Shown: piece after piece, positions 1-7,375 of the stretch
Position numbering within the stretch: position 1 is the stretch's first letter
Layout of the letters: every line of letters starts with the position of its first letter
DNA from: Bacteroidota bacterium
GTDB taxonomy: Bacteria > Bacteroidota > Ignavibacteria > UBA10030 > F1-140-MAGs086
Length of the DNA stretch: 9,793 nucleotides
NCBI GenBank assembly: GCA_005792205.1
Contig: SXSO01000078.1
Location: 1 to 9,793, forward strand
Direction: 5' to 3'
Program-made: the position numbers and the translations under genes
The notes under the pieces: generated by a model
Told to the model about the DNA's origin: nothing
Database searches by the model: none
What the model saw: only the letters and a program-made list of their open reading frames with translations

Positions 1-1339
1 CAAATTTTAATCTTTCATTTGAGCGAATGATACCAACATAATCCCACATTATTTGTTTTATTTCTTTTTTATTGTGTTCAATTAAAATTTGTTCTTCATC
101 TCTATTACTATGATACTCAACATTTTTTATCTTAAAAAGTTCTTTTTCATTTTCTACAATTTTTTTTGCCTCTAAACTAGCACGATGTGAAAATACAATT
201 GCTTCTAACAAAGAATTGCTCGCTAAACGGTTTGCTCCGTGAACTCCCGTCATTGCAGATTCTCCACTTGCAAAAAGATTTTTTATAGAGCTTCGTCCAA
301 ATAAATCAGTTACAATTCCACCACAAATATAGTGAGCAGATGGAACAACGGGAATAAAATTTTTTGAAATATCAATTCCAAATTTTTCTTTGCAAGTTTC
401 AAAAATGTTTGGAAATTTTTCTAAAATTTTATCTTTGGAAATATAAGTTACATCGAGATACACAAATTCATCTCCACTTTGTTTTAATTCACTATCAATT
501 GCACGAGCAACAATATCACGAGGTGCAAGCGAAAGTCGAGAATCATATTTTTGCATAAATTCATTTCCACTTTGAGTTCGCAAAATTCCTCCTTCTCCAC
601 GAACTGCTTCAGAAATCAAAAACGCAGGACTTCCAGAATTAAAAAGTGATGTTGGATGAAATTGCACAAATTCCATATTTGCAATTTTTCCTCCAACACG
701 ATACGACATTGCAATTCCATCACCTGTTGCAATTTTTGGATTTGTAGTATGAAGATAAACTTGTCCAATTCCTCCTGTTGCAATAAAAACTAGTTTTGAA
801 GTAAAAATTTTTACTAAATTAGATTCCAAATCAAAAATATAAGCACCAAAACATTTGTTGTTTTCTACTATCAAATCAATTGCAATATGATTTTCAAAAA
901 CCGTAATGTTTTTGGATAATGAAATTTCTTTCAATAATGCTTTTTCAATTTCTCTTCCTGTAAAATCCGCAACATGTAAAATTCTATTTTTTGAATGCCC
1001 ACCTTCTTTTGCAACATCAAATTTATTTTCTCTTTTGGTAAACTCAACTCCAATTTCAATCAATTCTTTTATACGAGATGGACCTTCTTGTACCATAATT
1101 TCAACGGCATCTTTATTACACAAATTTGCTCCAACATCAATTGTATCTTTAATATGCAAGTCAAATGAATCTTCTTGTAAAATCACAGAAGCAATTCCTC
1201 CTTGTGCATAATTTGTGTTTGATTCTGCTTTTTCTTTTTTCGTTATTATTGCAACATTTGAAAATTCTGCAACTTTCAAAGCAAAAGTTAATCCCGCAAT
1301 TCCACTTCCAATTATAATTACATCAAATGTTTGATTCAT
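1..1339 (-). CDS. nadB: L-aspartate oxidase (NadB), C-terminus cut by window edge
   Basis: FAD-dependent enzyme that oxidises L-aspartate to iminoaspartate, the first step of de novo NAD synthesis, with NadA as the next enzyme. The frame is open from the ATG at 1339 to the window edge, giving 446 residues; the family is usually about 510-540, so the end of the C-terminal helical domain is missing. Visible motifs are the dinucleotide-binding GSGIAG (11-16), NYAQGGIAS (43-51), EFVQFHPTS (223-231) with His228, RGEGG (247-251), APRDIVARAID (272-282) with Arg274, AHYICGG (335-341) with His336, and HGANRLASNSLLE (367-379) with Arg371. These match the flavin- and dicarboxylate-binding residues of NadB rather than succinate dehydrogenase, and MWDYVGIIRS (431-440) is typical of the NadB C-terminal domain. 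The start overlaps the upstream aminotransferase stop as ATGA, suggesting translational coupling. No nadA or nadC is visible. Confidence 0.96.
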   Translation of the reverse strand, partial: MNQTFDVIIIGSGIAGLTFALKVAEFSNVAIITKKEKAESNTNYAQGGIASVILQEDSFDLHIKDTIDVGANLCNKDAVEIMVQEGPSRIKELIEIGVEFTKRENKFDVAKEGGHSKNRILHVADFTGREIEKALLKEISLSKNITVFENHIAIDLIVENNKCFGAYIFDLESNLVKIFTSKLVFIATGGIGQVYLHTTNPKIATGDGIAMSYRVGGKIANMEFVQFHPTSLFNSGSPAFLISEAVRGEGGILRTQSGNEFMQKYDSRLSLAPRDIVARAIDSELKQSGDEFVYLDVTYISKDKILEKFPNIFETCKEKFGIDISKNFIPVVPSAHYICGGIVTDLFGRSSIKNLFASGESAMTGVHGANRLASNSLLEAIVFSHRASLEAKKIVENEKELFKIKNVEYHSNRDEEQILIEHNKKEIKQIMWDYVGIIRSNERLKF

Positions 1340-2514
1340 ATAATTTCAATAAAAACTTTTTCAAAAATTTTTATTGCATCATCAACTTGATTTTTTGACA
1401 GAATCAACGGTGGAACAATTCGCAACACATTTTTATTTGTACAGTTAATAAGAATTTGGTTTTCCAAAAATTTATTTACAATATCTTCACACTCACAATT
1501 TAATTCAACACCAATTATAAGTCCAATTCCTCTTACTTCTTTTACAATTTTTGGGAATTTATTTTGAAGTTGTTTTAATTGTTCAATAAAATAATTTCCA
1601 GTTTCAATCACATTAGAAAAAATTTTTCTCTCATTGATTTCTTCTAACATAGAAATTCCAGCAACACACGAAATTGCATTTCCACCAAAAGTTGTTCCAT
1701 GAATTCCTGTTGTAAAAATATTTGCAACACTTTCATCTCCCAAAATTGCACCTAATGGAAACCCACCTCCGATTGCTTTTGCAATACAAACTATATTTGG
1801 CTTAATGTTGTAATATTCAAAAGCAAAAAATTTTCCCGTTCTATAAATTCCCGTTTGAATTTCATCAGCAATAATTAAGAAATTATATTTTTTTTTTAAA
1901 TCAAAAAGTGTTTCAATAAAATCTGAAGTCACAGAACGAACACCACCTTCTCCTTGAATAAATTCTAAAACAACAGCACAAGTTTTACTATTGATTTTAT
2001 TGGTCAAACTTAATATGCTGTTAAATTCAATAACGTCAGTTTCTGGAAGAAATGGTTCATATCCATTTTTATATTTTTCTTTATCCATTATTGAAAGTGC
2101 TCCAAATGTTCTTCCACTGAATCCATTTGTCATTCCAAAAATTTTATTTTTGTTGAAACTTTTTCCCCACTTTCTTGCAAGTTTCATTGCACTTTCCATA
2201 GATTCAGTTCCACTATTTGTAAAAAAAATTTTATTAAATCCACTTAGAGATAAAATCATTTCTGCAAGTTGAACTTGTGGAAATTGAACATATGAATTAG
2301 AAAGATGAGTAAATAATTTTAATTGTTTTTCAACAGCAGCAATAATTTTTTCATTTCCATAACCAAGAGAATTTACAGCAATTCCCGAAAATAAATCAAG
2401 ATATTTTTTTCCATTTGTATCGTAGATATAACAATCTTTTGCATTGTATATTTCAATTGGAAGTCGTTTATATGTGTTAAAAAAATATTTTTTTTCTTTT
2501 TCAAATATATCCAT
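1336..2514 (-). CDS. argD: Class-III PLP aminotransferase, acetylornithine aminotransferase-like
   Basis: A 392-residue fold-type I, class-III aminotransferase of normal ArgD length. ArgD transfers an amino group between N-acetylornithine and 2-oxoglutarate in arginine synthesis, and related enzymes act on succinyl-diaminopimelate or other omega-amines. Seen in the sequence: TNSGTESMESA (99-109) for the PLP phosphate, IADEIQTG (215-222) with Asp217, the Schiff-base lysine Lys246 in CIAKAIGGGFPLGA, HGTTFGGN (272-279), VRGIGLIIGVEL (328-339) and LRIVPPLIL (364-372). One oddity is GFSGRTFGALS (131-141), where most ArgD proteins have FHGRT, so the usual His is Ser133; Arg135 is kept. It starts 1 bp after the coaE stop and overlaps nadB by 4 bp. 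No other arginine gene is in view, so the exact substrate is an inference. Its stop is TGA. Confidence 0.85.
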   Translation of the reverse strand: MDIFEKEKKYFFNTYKRLPIEIYNAKDCYIYDTNGKKYLDLFSGIAVNSLGYGNEKIIAAVEKQLKLFTHLSNSYVQFPQVQLAEMILSLSGFNKIFFTNSGTESMESAMKLARKWGKSFNKNKIFGMTNGFSGRTFGALSIMDKEKYKNGYEPFLPETDVIEFNSILSLTNKINSKTCAVVLEFIQGEGGVRSVTSDFIETLFDLKKKYNFLIIADEIQTGIYRTGKFFAFEYYNIKPNIVCIAKAIGGGFPLGAILGDESVANIFTTGIHGTTFGGNAISCVAGISMLEEINERKIFSNVIETGNYFIEQLKQLQNKFPKIVKEVRGIGLIIGVELNCECEDIVNKFLENQILINCTNKNVLRIVPPLILSKNQVDDAIKIFEKVFIEII

Positions 2515-2515
2515 T

Positions 2516-3124
2516 TTACTTTTTTGTCCTTGAAATTGCAGAAAAAATTTTGTGGAAAAATGTTACTTTTTGTTTTAATTCCAATTTAGTTTCATTGTTT
2601 TCTATAATGAAATCGGATATTTTTTTTTTACTCTCTTCATTCATTTGCATTTTGATTCGTTTCAAAATATCTTCCTCTCTCAAATTGGTTTTAAGTTTTA
2701 TTCTTTCAATACGTAAATCTAAATTTGAAGTAACAAGCAAAGTATAATCAAACATATTTTGGAGATTGTTTTCAAAAATAATTGCAGATTCAATTAAAAT
2801 GTATGTATGTTTTTTTTCTGATAACAAAAAAATTTCTTTTTTAATTTCTTCAATTGTCTTTGGATGTATAATTGAATTTAAAATTGCCAGTTTTTTTTTG
2901 TCAGTAAATACAATACTTGCAAGTTGATTTGTATTTAGTTTTTTTGAAACAAAAATGTTATCTCCAAATTTTTCTCGAAGTTGGTTTTGAATTGATTTAT
3001 CAATATGAATTACATTCTTTGCAATCTCATCAGCATTGATTGATGCGATATTAAGTTGATTAAAATATAAACACACTTCACTTTTTCCACTTCCAATTCC
3101 ACCTGTAATTCCAATTTTCAGCAT
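2516..3124 (-). CDS. coaE: Dephospho-CoA kinase
   Basis: Cytosolic P-loop kinase that phosphorylates the ribose 3'-hydroxyl of dephospho-CoA with ATP, the last step of CoA synthesis. At 202 residues it is the usual family size. The Walker A motif is GGIGSGKS (8-15) directly after the first strand. NADEIA (30-35) corresponds to the family DAD motif, with Asp32 as the likely catalytic base. IIHP (85-88), IESAIIFE (111-118, the position of the family PLLFE segment), the arginine-containing lid around 140-160, and SDFIIENN (170-177, family ADFVIDN) complete the pattern. No SD is visible. The start lies 10 bases after the T-tract that ends the 6S RNA candidate, so expression may need read-through or a promoter within that region. 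The argD start follows the stop by 1 bp. Confidence 0.95.
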   Translation of the reverse strand: MLKIGITGGIGSGKSEVCLYFNQLNIASINADEIAKNVIHIDKSIQNQLREKFGDNIFVSKKLNTNQLASIVFTDKKKLAILNSIIHPKTIEEIKKEIFLLSEKKHTYILIESAIIFENNLQNMFDYTLLVTSNLDLRIERIKLKTNLREEDILKRIKMQMNEESKKKISDFIIENNETKLELKQKVTFFHKIFSAISRTKK

Positions 3125-3134
3125 ATAAATATTT

Positions 3135-3354
3135 AAAAAATAAAAACGTCACTATGCACACTTAAAAGAACCTCGCTTTTAAACAGTGGTTGTTTGCTGA
3201 AAATATTTCAAACTTCCACACAGTTGCTCATTTCATAATAAAACGAAAGTCATCGCAACATCCACAAAATTGTGGGAGGCATGTTTTATCTATTTCCAAG
3301 CCAAGTTCCCAATAAATGTTACTATAAGGTTCTTAAATAAAAACATAGTGACGT
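3135..3354 (-). ncRNA. ssrS: 6S RNA candidate between zapA and coaE
   Basis: This non-coding gap folds, on the minus strand, into the rod shape of 6S RNA, which binds RNA polymerase holoenzyme and regulates transcription in stationary phase. The ends pair perfectly over 11 bp (3354-3344 with 3156-3146), and a second closing helix of 8 bp follows (3334-3327 with 3173-3166). A large central bubble has a small hairpin on its 3' side (3210-3198, stem UGAAA/UUUCA). An apical arm pairs 3278-3271 with 3220-3213 (one mismatch), 3259-3255 with 3227-3223, and 3248-3245 with 3234-3231. The 3' arm is followed by a T-rich tract (3145-3135) only on the minus strand, which sets the orientation. Location next to zapA is a known context for ssrS. 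Length about 210-220 nt is close to the family. The exact 5' end is uncertain and no covariance search was possible. Confidence 0.75.
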
Positions 3355-3360
3355 AAATTT

Positions 3361-3648
3361 TTAATTTTGTTTTTCAAAAGTATCCAAAAATTTTATCATA
3401 GAATTTAACTCTTCTGAAACTTGATTTGGTGGAGTTTCTTTATTTTCTTTTTCACGAAAAAGTTCTTCTGTAATATTTAAAGCAGCAAGAATTGCAATAG
3501 TAAGTGGTGGTTGATCGGAAATTTTTGAGTGAATATTTTTTAACATCATATCTACATAATTTGCAATTTGAATTGTTAATTCTTCGCTCTCGCCTTTTAA
3601 TGGATATTCATTTCCAAATATTTTTACTTTTATACTTTTTATTTCCAT
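3361..3648 (-). CDS. zapA: Cell division protein ZapA
   Basis: A small 95-residue cytosolic protein that, in the ZapA family, binds FtsZ and bundles its protofilaments at the division ring. The N-terminal half has the family pattern of a beta strand with a FG-EYPLKG turn (KVKIFGNEYPLKGESEE, 8-24) and a helix carrying IANYVD (28-33). After this comes IAILAALNITEELF (51-64), the family's conserved helix segment (usual form VA-LAALNIADEL). The remainder, about residues 65-95, is charged and likely forms the coiled-coil dimerisation helix. It abuts the preceding gene: the ATG begins at the base after that gene's stop. The 6S RNA candidate follows directly, the same neighbour pair known for ssrS elsewhere. 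Confidence 0.9.
   Translation of the reverse strand: MEIKSIKVKIFGNEYPLKGESEELTIQIANYVDMMLKNIHSKISDQPPLTIAILAALNITEELFREKENKETPPNQVSEELNSMIKFLDTFEKQN
3375..3382 (-). promoter_or_regulatory. Possible Bacteroidota-type -7 element upstream of the 6S RNA
   Basis: The minus strand reads TACTTTTG inside the end of zapA, matching the Bacteroidota primary-sigma -7 consensus TAnnTTTG. Initiation would be expected a few bases downstream, near 3368, slightly upstream of the folded RNA start at 3354. No clear -33 TTG box is visible at the usual spacing. Such matches arise by chance in A+T-rich DNA, so this is weak. Confidence 0.22.
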
Positions 3649-3924
3649 TTACTTTAAATGTAAGTCAATTTTTTCTATCAAATTTTTAACTTCACTTTTT
3701 AAATTTTCAACTTCTTCTCTATAAATATTTTTATTGTTTGTGTTTATTTCCACAAATTTTTCTTCATACTCTTTCGATTGATTTTGAAGCACTTCTAATT
3801 TCATTTCAATTTTTTTCAACTTATCATAAAGCATTTTATTTTCAATTAAAATAACTTCATAAGAACTACAAAGATTTTTAATTTTGTTCCATAAATTTTC
3901 AATCAATTCTTCAGAACTATTCAT
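3649..3924 (-). CDS. Small coiled-coil protein between pheT and zapA (ZapB-like, function unknown)
   Basis: A 91-residue, highly charged protein with no recognisable catalytic motif, signal peptide or membrane segment. Almost the whole chain looks helical. Leu/Ile/Val recur at heptad spacing from about residue 8 to 50 (ENLWNKIKNL, then KLKKIEMKLEVL), and again at 70-91 (EEVENLKSEVKNLIEKI), with an Asn/Lys/Glu-rich break between. This suggests a two-part coiled coil. It starts 6 bp after the last pheT stop and ends exactly where zapA begins, so it is almost certainly co-translated with zapA. By position and shape it could be a ZapA partner in the way ZapB is in Escherichia coli, but I see no sequence signature that proves homology with ZapB. 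Confidence 0.7.
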   Translation of the reverse strand: MNSSEELIENLWNKIKNLCSSYEVILIENKMLYDKLKKIEMKLEVLQNQSKEYEEKFVEINTNNKNIYREEVENLKSEVKNLIEKIDLHLK

Positions 3925-3930
3925 TAAAAT

Positions 3931-4500
3931 TTATATTCTTATATAAACATTAAACTTTTTATTCATTTCATCAAGAATTTTTTTACAATGAGAATCCACA
4001 ATCTCATCTGTCAAAGTATTTTCAGTTGAACGAAATTCTAATCGAAATGCACAACTTTGTTTTCCATCACCAATTTCTTTCCCTTTATAGATATCAAATA
4101 AAATAACAGAACGAATTAATGAATTAGCGTTGAATAAAAATTTTTCTATCTCACCTATTTTTTGATTTTTGTCATCCATAATAAAAGCAAAATCTCTATA
4201 AACAGATGGAAATTTTGAGAGCGTTTTATATTTTGGAATTTTAATAGAAAAATTTTCCAATAAATCAACATTTATGTCAACAATAAAAACATCTTGCTCT
4301 ATTTCAAATTGTTTTAGAATTTTAGAATTTGCTGTTCCACAAATTCCAATAAAATTTTTCTCAAAATAAATTTTTAAACAATCAGAAAAGAAAATTTCAT
4401 TTTCTACTTCTTCAAAATAAATTTTCTTTCTAAAAACTTTTTCAAATAAATTTTCTACTTCACCTTTCAAATCAAATATATCTACACACTTTTCTGCTGT
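3931..4500 (-). CDS. pheT: Phenylalanyl-tRNA synthetase beta subunit, C-terminal part, after in-frame stop
   Basis: This segment continues the pheT frame immediately after the UAA at 4503-4501 and adds 189 codons before the normal stop at 3931. It opens with TAEKCVDIFDLKGEVENLF, the family segment usually written VDFFDLKGDVE, and so completes the catalytic-like B6-B7 module. The last ~95 residues (SKFPSVYRDFAFIMDD to the end at YIRI) are the FDX-ACB/B8 domain that contacts the tRNA anticodon stem. The YRDFAF strand and the ending with RSTENTLTDEIVD are typical. If translated separately, the nearest usable start would be the TTG at 4470, with no SD and no ATG nearby. A lone fragment of this kind is not a known functional form. 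The coding character is intact, with no further stops or shifts, so any lesion must be very recent, recoded, or a base-call error. Confidence 0.8.
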   Translation of the reverse strand, partial: TAEKCVDIFDLKGEVENLFEKVFRKKIYFEEVENEIFFSDCLKIYFEKNFIGICGTANSKILKQFEIEQDVFIVDINVDLLENFSIKIPKYKTLSKFPSVYRDFAFIMDDKNQKIGEIEKFLFNANSLIRSVILFDIYKGKEIGDGKQSCAFRLEFRSTENTLTDEIVDSHCKKILDEMNKKFNVYIRI

Positions 4501-4503
4501 TTA
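4501..4503 (-). other. In-frame UAA inside pheT (codon 619 of 809)
   Basis: On the minus strand the codons run AAT TGG TAA ACA GCA GAA, with PheT homology on both sides in the same frame. One substitution (CAA, GAA or AAA to TAA) would explain it. No insertion or deletion is needed. UAA is the genuine stop of infC, rpmI, rplT, pheS, the coiled-coil gene, zapA and coaE here, which argues against reassignment of UAA. Confidence 0.9.
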
Positions 4504-6357
4504 CCAATTTAATAAATTTTTGTTCCCACTTAAAAGTAAAAGCAAATGTGATTCTTCATTAAAATTTTTTAAACTTAAAGAATCTTCTTTATTCTCGATA
4601 TAAAAATAAGTTTTTCCAATTTCAAATAAACGAAGATTTTTATTGCCATTAAAAATATTATGTCGCACAATTGAAAGCATTGATGGAATTAAACTTGTGC
4701 GAAGTGAAGACATTTCTTGATTTATTGGGTTTAAAATTGAAATAAGTTTTTCACTTGAAATTTGAGAAATCTTTTTTTCTTGCATACTGTTTGAAACTAT
4801 TTCAAAATATGTATTTGACAAATAATTTCGTAATTTATCATCAATAGAAATAGATTCAATAGTATCAGGAAATTTTAAGTTTGTAGAAAAATTCGTTTCA
4901 ATATTATCATATCCCAAAACGCGAGCAACTTCTTCAACTAAATCAATTTCTTGAAAAATATCTTGACGAAAAGATGGAATTTTATATTCTATTTCATCAT
5001 TACTAATTTTTTTTAACTTACAAATTGCAATTGAAGAAAGAAATTTTTGAATTTGTGAGGATGAAAAATTTGTTCCAAGAATTTTATTTGTATAAGATGT
5101 ACGTAAAGAAATTTTTTTGTTTTCAATTTTATTGAGATAAATATCTATAGAGCCATTTAAAATTTTTCCATTTGCAATTTGGTGAATTAAATTTGTACAA
5201 TAATTTGCTGTAAACTCAATTTGTGAAATATCAACACCTCTTTCAAACCGCTGTGAAGCATCACTATTTAAACTAAGATATTTTGATGTTTTGCGAATAT
5301 TTTCAGAAAAAAAATAAGCACTTTCAATTACAATATTTTTTGTTGCATTTGTAATTTCAGAGTTTTTTCCTCCCATAATTCCTGCAAGTGCAATTGGTTT
5401 TTTCGCATCACAAATTAAAAGAGTGGAAGAATTTAGTTTTCTTTCTTTATCATCAAGTGATATAAAGTTTTCATTTTCTTTTGCAAGTTGAACTATAATT
5501 TTTTTTCCGTCTATTTTATCATAATCAAAAACATGAAGTGGTTGTCCAAATTTTGCCATCGTATAGTTTGTTGCATCAACAATATTATTTATAGAGCGAA
5601 ATCCAAGTTGTTCAACTTTATTTTTTAACCAAGTTGGAGATGGTTTTATCTCAATATCTAAAACTATTTTTGCAACATAACGAAAACAATTTTCTGTATT
5701 TTTAATTTCAACATTTAAAAAATCTTTTGTAAAACTTTTATCTTCTTTTAATTTAATTGAAATATTTTTCGTTTTGGAATTTATAATTGAAGCAATTTCA
5801 CGAGCAATTCCGATATGACTTAAACAATCTCCACGATTAGGAGTAAGTGAAATATCTAAAATTATATCATTGAGTCCAAAAAAATTAGAAAAATTTTCTC
5901 CAATATTTTTTTCATCTACATTTTTCAAAACTAAAATTCCATCTCTATCTTTCCCAATTCCCAACTCATATTCAGAACATATCATTCCATTGGATTCTTC
6001 TCCTCTAATTTTTACTCTCTTCAATTCAAAAGGTTTTTCATTATCGTCATGTTGATTGTGTGGAACAACAGCACCAATTTTTCCAACAACTACAAACTGA
6101 TTTGAAGCAACATTTTTTGCACCACAAACAATTTTTAAAACTCCACCTTTCACATCAACTTCACATAACGAAAGTTTATCAGCATTTGGATGTTGTTCAA
6201 CTTTTAAAACTTTTCCTATTACAAAATTATTATACTTTTCGCCAATATTATCTATACCTTCAACCTCAATTCCTCGCATTGTCAAATGTTTTGAAACTTC
6301 AATTGCAGATAAATTAAAATCAACAAACTCTTTCAATAAATTAAATGATATTTTCAT
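4501..6357 (-). CDS. pheT: Phenylalanyl-tRNA synthetase beta subunit, N-terminal 618 residues, ended by premature UAA
   Basis: PheT pairs with PheS in a cytosolic alpha2-beta2 enzyme that charges tRNA(Phe); the beta subunit edits mischarged tyrosine and binds tRNA. Domains in order: an OB-fold tRNA-binding domain (about 42-155, with FVIGKVLKVEQHPNADKL and VCGAKNV), the B3/B4 editing domain (about 215-390, with DATNYTMAKFGQPLHVFD, LAGIMGG and SDASQRFERGVD), the B5 domain (about 410-485, with PSFRQDI and EIDLVEEVARVLGYDNI), and the start of the B6-B7 catalytic-like module (LNPINQEMSSLRTSLIPSML, RLFEIGKTY). The frame ends at SGNKNLLNW followed by TAA, where homologues continue for nearly 190 more residues; with the downstream segment the total is 808 codons, normal for the family. 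The ATG lies 1 bp after the pheS stop. A product ending here would lack part of B6-B7 and all of B8. Confidence 0.95.
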   Translation of the reverse strand: MKISFNLLKEFVDFNLSAIEVSKHLTMRGIEVEGIDNIGEKYNNFVIGKVLKVEQHPNADKLSLCEVDVKGGVLKIVCGAKNVASNQFVVVGKIGAVVPHNQHDDNEKPFELKRVKIRGEESNGMICSEYELGIGKDRDGILVLKNVDEKNIGENFSNFFGLNDIILDISLTPNRGDCLSHIGIAREIASIINSKTKNISIKLKEDKSFTKDFLNVEIKNTENCFRYVAKIVLDIEIKPSPTWLKNKVEQLGFRSINNIVDATNYTMAKFGQPLHVFDYDKIDGKKIIVQLAKENENFISLDDKERKLNSSTLLICDAKKPIALAGIMGGKNSEITNATKNIVIESAYFFSENIRKTSKYLSLNSDASQRFERGVDISQIEFTANYCTNLIHQIANGKILNGSIDIYLNKIENKKISLRTSYTNKILGTNFSSSQIQKFLSSIAICKLKKISNDEIEYKIPSFRQDIFQEIDLVEEVARVLGYDNIETNFSTNLKFPDTIESISIDDKLRNYLSNTYFEIVSNSMQEKKISQISSEKLISILNPINQEMSSLRTSLIPSMLSIVRHNIFNGNKNLRLFEIGKTYFYIENKEDSLSLKNFNEESHLLLLLSGNKNLLNW

Positions 6358-6358
6358 A

Positions 6359-7366
6359 TTAAAATTGTTTTAAAAATCTAACATCATTTTCATAAAAAAG
6401 ACGAATGTCATCAACACCATATAGTAACATTGCAATTCGTTCAATTCCCATTCCAAATGCATATCCACTATATTTTTCAGTATCCACATTTATATTTTTA
6501 AAAATATTTGGATGCACCATTCCGCATCCAAGAATTTCAAGCCATCCAGAAAATTTACAAACTCTACATCCTTTCCCATTGCAAAGAAAACAACTTATAT
6601 CCATTTCTGCACTTGGTTCAGTAAATGGAAAAAAACTTGGGCGAAATTTATATTTCAAATTGCTTCCATAAAATTGTTTTACAAATGCAACAAGAGTTCC
6701 TTTAAGTTCACTGAAAGAAACTTTTTCATCTACATAAAGCCCTTCTACTTGATGAAAAAGGCAATAACTTCGTGAACTAATTGCTTCATTTCGATAAACT
6801 CTTCCAGGAATTATTACACGAATTGGTGGAGATTGTTTTTCCATAATTCTGATTTGAACGGGAGATGTGTGTGTGCGTAAGAGAATTTTTTCTGAAATAA
6901 AAAAAGTATCTTGCATATCTCTTGCGGGATGATTTGGCGGAAAATTCAGCGCTTCAAAATTATGATAGTCATCTTCAATCTCTGGACCTTGAGCAATTTG
7001 AAATCCCATTTGAGAAAAAATTCTTTTTACTTCACCAAGTGTTTGTGTAAGTGGATGTTTTGTTCCAGTCCAATTTTTTTTGCCGGGAATTGTTAAATCA
7101 ATTTTTTGTGATTTATTTTTTACGCTCTCAAATTCAAGATTTTTTTTCTCAAATTCATTTTGAGCAAATGTGCGAAGCTCATTTAAAACTTTTCCTATAT
7201 GTGGTTTAATTTCAATTGAAATTGATTTTAGTTCTTCAAAAAGTTCTGCAATTATTCCTTTTCTTGTGAGAAACTTTATTCTGAAATTATCCAGATCAAT
7301 TAAACTTGAAATTGAATTTAATTCAGTTTCAAGTTGAGTTTTAGTTTGTGAAATTTTATCTAACAT
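6359..7366 (-). CDS. pheS: Phenylalanyl-tRNA synthetase alpha subunit
   Basis: Catalytic subunit of the alpha2-beta2 synthetase; it activates phenylalanine with ATP and transfers it to tRNA(Phe). At 335 residues it is full length. Residues 1-85 form the N-terminal antiparallel coiled coil that contacts tRNA. The class II core follows: HPLTQTLGEVKRIFSQMGF (104-122), GPEIEDDYHNFEALN (127-141), HPARDMQDTFF (146-156), RTHTSPVQIR (164-173) leading into motif 2 around GRVYRNE (188-194) and FHQVEGL (204-210), PFTEPSAE (247-254), and motif 3 GYAFGMGIERIAML (301-314), where Ala303 sits in the Phe-pocket segment. Cys259, Cys262, Cys267 and Cys270 form a CxxC-x4-CxxC insert that could bind zinc and occurs in many bacterial PheS. 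The ATG at 7366 has only a weak upstream AAGAG. An attenuator-like hairpin precedes it, and pheT follows 1 bp after its stop. Confidence 0.97.
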   Translation of the reverse strand: MLDKISQTKTQLETELNSISSLIDLDNFRIKFLTRKGIIAELFEELKSISIEIKPHIGKVLNELRTFAQNEFEKKNLEFESVKNKSQKIDLTIPGKKNWTGTKHPLTQTLGEVKRIFSQMGFQIAQGPEIEDDYHNFEALNFPPNHPARDMQDTFFISEKILLRTHTSPVQIRIMEKQSPPIRVIIPGRVYRNEAISSRSYCLFHQVEGLYVDEKVSFSELKGTLVAFVKQFYGSNLKYKFRPSFFPFTEPSAEMDISCFLCNGKGCRVCKFSGWLEILGCGMVHPNIFKNINVDTEKYSGYAFGMGIERIAMLLYGVDDIRLFYENDVRFLKQF

Positions 7367-7375
7367 TTTACTCTT

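Noticed and set aside
364..1211. Plus-strand open frames opposite nadB
   Set aside because: They are antisense to a frame with full NadB motifs and are low-complexity shadow translations without any family signature.
3262..3275. The short palindrome CCACAAAATTGTGG as an operator site
   Set aside because: It lies within the apical part of the 6S-like fold, where a local hairpin or alternative pairing explains it better; no second copy is seen.
3931..4470. A separate gene beginning at the TTG at 4470
   Set aside because: PheT homology extends upstream of that codon to the UAA in the same frame and there is no SD, so the TTG is simply a Leu codon of the FDLKG motif.
4501..4503. UAA reassigned to a sense codon in this organism
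   Set aside because: infC, rpmI, rplT, pheS, the coiled-coil gene, zapA, coaE and the real pheT end all stop at UAA in the right place; UAG and UGA are also used as stops by thrS and argD.
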